Shown piece by piece: positions 5,898 through 7,959 of a DNA stretch of 7,959 nt. A model generated the notes under the pieces. That model saw only the letters and a program-made list of their open reading frames with translations, ran no database searches and had not been told where the DNA came from. The position numbers and the translations under genes were made by a program. Origin of the DNA: an uncultured Clostridia bacterium (GTDB taxonomy: Bacteria > Bacillota > Clostridia > Christensenellales > Aristaeellaceae). Each line of letters opens with the position of its first letter. Position 1 is the stretch's first letter. Location of the stretch: positions 1 through 7,959 of the forward strand of contig CALCTW010000053.1 in the NCBI GenBank assembly GCA_937907055.1, given 5' to 3'.

Positions 5898-5911
5898 TTA
5901 CAACACATCAT
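5828..5911 (-). CDS. Cysteine-rich leader peptide of the cysK attenuator
   Basis: A 27-codon ORF starts with ATG ATG TGT TGT and ends at TAA (5830 to 5828). The peptide begins MMCCKCSRPF and ends FSCCTPV, with Cys at 3, 4, 6, 23 and 24. Five Cys in 27 residues, in clusters at both ends, is far above chance. Four of the five codons are TGT, whereas the MATE gene in the same window uses TGC for seven of nine Cys. AAAGGAG (5930 to 5924) is 12 nt from the first ATG, somewhat long but similar to the MATE gene. The ORF sits between the cysK promoter and the intrinsic terminator and contains the antiterminator sequence. The inferred role is that ribosomes stalling at Cys codons when Cys-tRNA is scarce alter leader folding so that cysK is transcribed. 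The peptide itself probably has no other function. Too short for standard gene callers. Confidence 0.75.
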   Translation of the reverse strand: MMCCKCSRPFTRVGISQAQRFSCCTPV

Positions 5912-5946
5912 AACGGTGCTGAACTCCTTTCAAAGAAGATGGTGAC

Positions 5947-5975
5947 AGTATACAATGTAATTCCTACCGAGTCAA
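5947..5975 (-). promoter_or_regulatory. Sigma-A-type promoter of the cysK transcript
   Basis: On the minus strand TTGACT (5975 to 5970) and TATACT (5952 to 5947) are separated by exactly 17 bp. A purine at 5940 is a plausible start. This gives a leader of about 225 nt holding the Cys-rich ORF and the terminator. Confidence 0.85.
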
Positions 5976-5983
5976 TAGGTATT
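5959..5983. promoter_or_regulatory. Candidate Rrf2-family (CymR/IscR-like) operator overlapping the cysK -35
   Basis: AATTCCTA (5959-5966) and TAGGTATT (5976-5983) form an imperfect inverted repeat (7 of 8 matching) with a 9-bp spacer containing the -35 hexamer. The 25-bp span and the AATACC...GGAATT layout (minus strand) resemble operators of Rrf2-family regulators of cysteine and Fe-S genes, as I remember them. Binding here would block RNA polymerase, so it would act as a repressor site. The nearby Rrf2 gene at 6096-6488 is the obvious candidate ligand. Confidence 0.55.
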
Positions 5984-6000
5984 AAGTGCTTTCAAGCCGT

Positions 6001-6036
6001 TTTTCTGTTTTTTGATTGTATTTGAGAAACAGAAAA
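6001..6036. repeat. Perfect 10-bp inverted repeat overlapping the terminator tail
   Basis: TTTTCTGTTT (6001-6010) and AAACAGAAAA (6027-6036) are exact reverse complements with a 16-bp spacer. In the minus-strand transcript the first-read arm is the U-rich tail of the isc operon terminator, so this A/U-rich hairpin would lie just after the release point. It may be a back-up terminator or an insulator before the cysK promoter. Confidence 0.55.
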
Positions 6037-6069
6037 CCGGGCGGACACACGGAAATGTGCCGGCCCGGT
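6027..6069 (-). terminator. Rho-independent terminator of the nifS-iscU-Rrf2 operon
   Basis: On the minus strand ACCGGGC (6069 to 6063) pairs perfectly with GCCCGGT (6042 to 6036). The stem continues inward through GG/CC and CACA/TGTG pairs with single-base bulges to a small loop. The tail TTTTCTGTTT follows (6036 to 6027). It lies 27 nt after the Rrf2 stop codon and separates this operon from the cysK promoter. Confidence 0.85.
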
Positions 6070-6095
6070 GAAGACTGGGGATTGCCGGACATGGG

Positions 6096-6488
6096 TCACA
6101 GCAGATCCGCCAGGGTGGTATGATCCACATAATCACTGATCACGTGATCCAGCCCTTCCCAGAACCTGACCGTTTTGCAGGCCGCGCGGCGCGCGCAGAC
6201 GGCGTTCTCCATCAGGCAGGATACCGGCGCCAGATCCTTTTCGGTGGCGCGGAGGATCTCGCCGATGGAATAATCCTGCGGCTGACGGGAGAGACGATAA
6301 CCGCCGCCCTTTCCCTGCAGACCGATGACCAGCTGCTGCCGGGTGAGCAGAGGCAGGATCTGCTCCAGATACTTGAGGGGCAGCTGCTGACGCTCCGCCA
6401 CTGTTTTCATGGGGACATAGCCGTCATGCTGATTCTCAGCCAGATCCAGCATGATGCGCAGGGCGTATCTTCCTCGTGTGGAGATCAT
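6096..6488 (-). CDS. Rrf2-family transcriptional regulator, IscR/CymR-like, with three conserved cysteines
   Basis: The 130-aa protein has the Rrf2 layout. MISTRGRYALRIMLDLAE (1-18) is the family start. A winged helix-turn-helix spans about 26-68 with AERQQLPLKYLEQILPLL (31-48), and the wing is GKGGGYRLSR (59-68). C91, C98 and C104 (spacing x6, x5) match the positions of the [2Fe-2S] ligands of E. coli IscR, so this protein probably binds a cluster and responds to Fe-S status. CymR of Bacillus subtilis, the cysteine regulator of the same family, lacks this triad. It is the last gene of the nifS-iscU operon: its ATG is 11 nt after the iscU stop, with AAGGTG (6498 to 6493) as ribosome site. A candidate operator overlaps the promoter of the next gene, cysK. 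Autoregulation of its own operon is likely, but that promoter lies beyond the right edge. Family certain; IscR rather than CymR role inferred. Confidence 0.9.
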   Translation of the reverse strand: MISTRGRYALRIMLDLAENQHDGYVPMKTVAERQQLPLKYLEQILPLLTRQQLVIGLQGKGGGYRLSRQPQDYSIGEILRATEKDLAPVSCLMENAVCARRAACKTVRFWEGLDHVISDYVDHTTLADLL

Positions 6489-6499
6489 AGTTCACCTTC

Positions 6500-6940
6500 T
6501 TATTCATTCGCGCTGCAGTGTTCGCAGTGATGTTCATCGGGGAAATCCTTGGGATCATAGGCGATGCCGTTTTTATCGTAATAATCCTTGACAGCCGTCT
6601 TGATGGCTTCCTCCGCCAGCACGGAGCAGTGCAGCTTATGGGCAGGCAGCCCGTCGAGCGCTTCGGTGACGGCCTTGTTGGTCAGCTTGAGGGCTTCGGA
6701 AACAGGTTGACCCTTGATGAGTTCGGTAGCCATGGAAGAAGAAGCGATGGCGCTGCCACAGCCAAAGGTCTCGAACTTGACATCCTCAATGATCTGATCA
6801 TCGTTGATCTTGAGGTAGATCTTCATGATATCGCCGCAGACAGGATTGCCGACTTCGCCGACACCGGAGGCATCCTCCAGAACGCCGACATTGCGGGGAT
6901 TGCGGAAATGATCCATAACTTTCTCGCTGTATAATGCCAT
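6500..6940 (-). CDS. iscU: Fe-S cluster assembly scaffold IscU/NifU-N type
   Basis: IscU receives sulfur from the desulfurase, builds [2Fe-2S]/[4Fe-4S] clusters and passes them to target proteins. The 146-aa protein has all scaffold ligands: C35 and D37 in GNPVCGDIM (31-39), C61 in TFGCGSAIA (58-66), and C105 in HKLHCSVLAEEAIK (101-114), the last matching the LPPVK-HC region of E. coli IscU. The start YSEKVMDHFRNPRNVG (4-19) is typical. GAGGGAG (6952 to 6946) lies 5 nt before the ATG, and only 12 nt separate it from the nifS stop, so the two are co-transcribed. About 15 residues longer than E. coli IscU, it ends in an acidic tail with HHCEHC (137-142), which could bind a metal. Absence of the zinc-SUF insertion and of a NifU C-terminal domain points to IscU rather than SufU or full-length NifU. 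Confidence 0.95.
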   Translation of the reverse strand: MALYSEKVMDHFRNPRNVGVLEDASGVGEVGNPVCGDIMKIYLKINDDQIIEDVKFETFGCGSAIASSSMATELIKGQPVSEALKLTNKAVTEALDGLPAHKLHCSVLAEEAIKTAVKDYYDKNGIAYDPKDFPDEHHCEHCSANE

Positions 6941-6952
6941 AATAACTCCCTC

Positions 6953-7959
6953 TTATTTTGCAAAAATGTGTGGACGTTTGCCGTTTTCCAGATCGCGCCA
7001 GAACGGGGACATATTGCGCAGATATGTCACAACCTCGCTGACGGCCTGAATCATATACTCGATTTCTTCCCCGGTGATATCCTCTCCGATGCTCAGCCGG
7101 AGGGAGCCGTGGGCCACCTCATGGGGCCGCCCGATGGCCAGCAGCACGTGGCTTGGGTCCAGCGAGCCGGAGGTGCAGGCGCTGCCGGAGGAAGCGCAGA
7201 TGCCCTTGTCGTCCAGCAGCAGCAGGAGGGATTCGCCCTCGATGCCCTCAAAGCAGAAGTTTACGTTGCCGGGCAGACGGCTGACCGCGTCGCCGTTGAG
7301 CTCGGAGTAGGGGATGGCGTTCAGGCCCTCCATCAGCCGGTTCCGGAGGGGGATCAGCTTTGCGTTGCTTGCATCCATGCGTCCGCAGGCTTCTTCCAGA
7401 GCGGCAGCCATAGCCATAATCGCGGGCACATTCTCGGTGCCTGCCCGCTTGCCCCGCTCCTGACCGCCGCCGTTAATCAGGTTTTCCAGGGCGATTCCCC
7501 GGCGGGCGTACAGGGCGCCGATGCCCTTGGGGCCGCCGATCTTGTGGGCGCTGAGACTCATCATGTCCACGCCCCAGCGTACCGGGTCGCAGTCCACCTT
7601 CAGAAAGCCCTGCACAGCGTCGCAGTGCAGAAGAGCCTTGCTTTTGCGCGCTTTCAGCAGCTGTGCAGTTTCCTTCACCGGGAAGATGCAGCCGGTCTCG
7701 TTGTTTACCAGCATCATGGTCACAAGGGCGGTGTCCTCGCGGAGCGCCTCCGCCACCTGCTCCACGCTGATGTTGCCATCTGCATCGGGCGTAAGATAGG
7801 TGACCTCGTAGCCCTGCTGCTCCAGCCATTTGCACGGCTCGATAATGGCATTGTGCTCCACGGCGGTGGTAATGATATGCTTACCGTTGTGGCGTCCCTG
7901 CCATACGGCGCTGTGGATGGCCCAGTTATCGCTCTCGGTGCCGCAGGAGGTGAAATAGA
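6953..7959 (-). CDS. nifS: Cysteine desulfurase NifS/IscS type (partial, N-terminus off the right edge)
   Basis: A PLP enzyme that removes sulfur from cysteine, giving alanine and an enzyme persulfide for IscU. 334 residues are present, reading through to the window edge. About 60 N-terminal residues are missing compared with the usual 395 or so. In this partial numbering: FTSCGTESDNWAI (2-14) is a NifS-type motif; EHNAI (34-38) holds the PLP-stacking histidine; NNETG is at 85-89; D113 and Q116 in HCDAVQ bind the cofactor; K139 in SLSAHKIGGPKG forms the Schiff base; and C261 in SSGSACTSGSLDPSHVL is the catalytic cysteine on the active-site loop. The K-to-C distance of 122 agrees with Azotobacter NifS. 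The FTSCGTESDNWAI form favours the NifS branch, but no nitrogenase genes are visible, so general Fe-S biosynthesis is the likely role. First known gene of the operon with iscU and the Rrf2 regulator; stop at 6955 to 6953. Confidence 0.94.
   Translation of the reverse strand, partial: YFTSCGTESDNWAIHSAVWQGRHNGKHIITTAVEHNAIIEPCKWLEQQGYEVTYLTPDADGNISVEQVAEALREDTALVTMMLVNNETGCIFPVKETAQLLKARKSKALLHCDAVQGFLKVDCDPVRWGVDMMSLSAHKIGGPKGIGALYARRGIALENLINGGGQERGKRAGTENVPAIMAMAAALEEACGRMDASNAKLIPLRNRLMEGLNAIPYSELNGDAVSRLPGNVNFCFEGIEGESLLLLLDDKGICASSGSACTSGSLDPSHVLLAIGRPHEVAHGSLRLSIGEDITGEEIEYMIQAVSEVVTYLRNMSPFWRDLENGKRPHIFAK

Noticed and set aside
5714..5946. T-box or SAM riboswitch in the cysK leader
   Set aside because: A T-box was the first expectation for a Clostridia-like cysK leader with a terminator. 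The T-box core (UGGNACCGCG-like) is absent, and I see no SAM-I core. The leader is also short for a T-box. The Cys-rich ORF explains the terminator better.
5819..6025. Plus-strand ORF of 68 codons in the cysK-isc intergenic region
   Set aside because: It lies antisense to the leader, promoter and operator of cysK, and has no ribosome site or recognisable motif.
6500..7959. Nitrogen-fixation gene cluster because of the NifS-like sequence
   Set aside because: Only nifS-, iscU- and Rrf2-type genes are seen; no nitrogenase or nif-specific gene is present, and the same set is common in non-fixing Clostridia for general Fe-S biosynthesis.

Overview
The window looks like a stretch of chromosome from a fairly GC-rich member of the Bacillota, most likely class Clostridia. 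I base this on the gene families: a MocR/GntR-type regulator, an ECF transporter S component, a MepA/DinF-like MATE pump, and a nifS-iscU-Rrf2 iron-sulfur operon. AGGAGG-type ribosome binding sites and good sigma-A promoters agree. Genus cannot be fixed from the sequence alone. No mobile element, CRISPR array, tRNA or rRNA was seen.

Layout. (1) 1-652, minus strand: N-terminal part of a MocR-family regulator, running off the left edge. It diverges from a membrane S component of an ECF vitamin transporter (745-1353, plus). A 22-bp near-palindrome lies in the shared 92-bp gap. (2) 1354-1591: three consecutive hairpins, the last a terminator, then a promoter and a hairpin-bearing 5' leader. (3) 1592-4712, plus: a tight four-gene operon of MATE efflux pump, small P-loop kinase, xylose-isomerase-like TIM-barrel enzyme and NUDIX hydrolase. 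It ends at a hairpin (4715-4751) shared with the converging cysK. (4) 4775-5983, minus: cysK (cysteine synthase) with a leader of about 225 nt. (5) 6027-7959, minus: the operon nifS-iscU-Rrf2 regulator, with nifS cut by the right edge, closed by its own terminator.

The most interesting part is the cysK leader. A sigma-A promoter (TTGACT-17-TATACT) is overlapped by a 25-bp imperfect palindrome resembling an Rrf2/CymR-type operator. Downstream of it are a Shine-Dalgarno sequence and a 27-codon leader ORF with Cys at positions 3, 4, 6, 23 and 24, and then an intrinsic terminator ahead of cysK. A segment inside the leader ORF can pair almost end to end with the 5' part of the terminator (antiterminator). 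A second pairing within the ORF would hide that segment. This is the architecture of ribosome-mediated transcription attenuation responding to charged Cys-tRNA, where Bacillota more usually use T-boxes or CymR for cysteine genes.

How the genes may work together: CysK makes cysteine, NifS consumes it as sulfur donor, IscU assembles the cluster, and the three-cysteine Rrf2 protein could report cluster status to the operator in front of cysK. Leader-peptide attenuation would add direct sensing of cysteine supply. The four-gene MATE operon reads as an export or detoxification cassette whose substrate is unknown.
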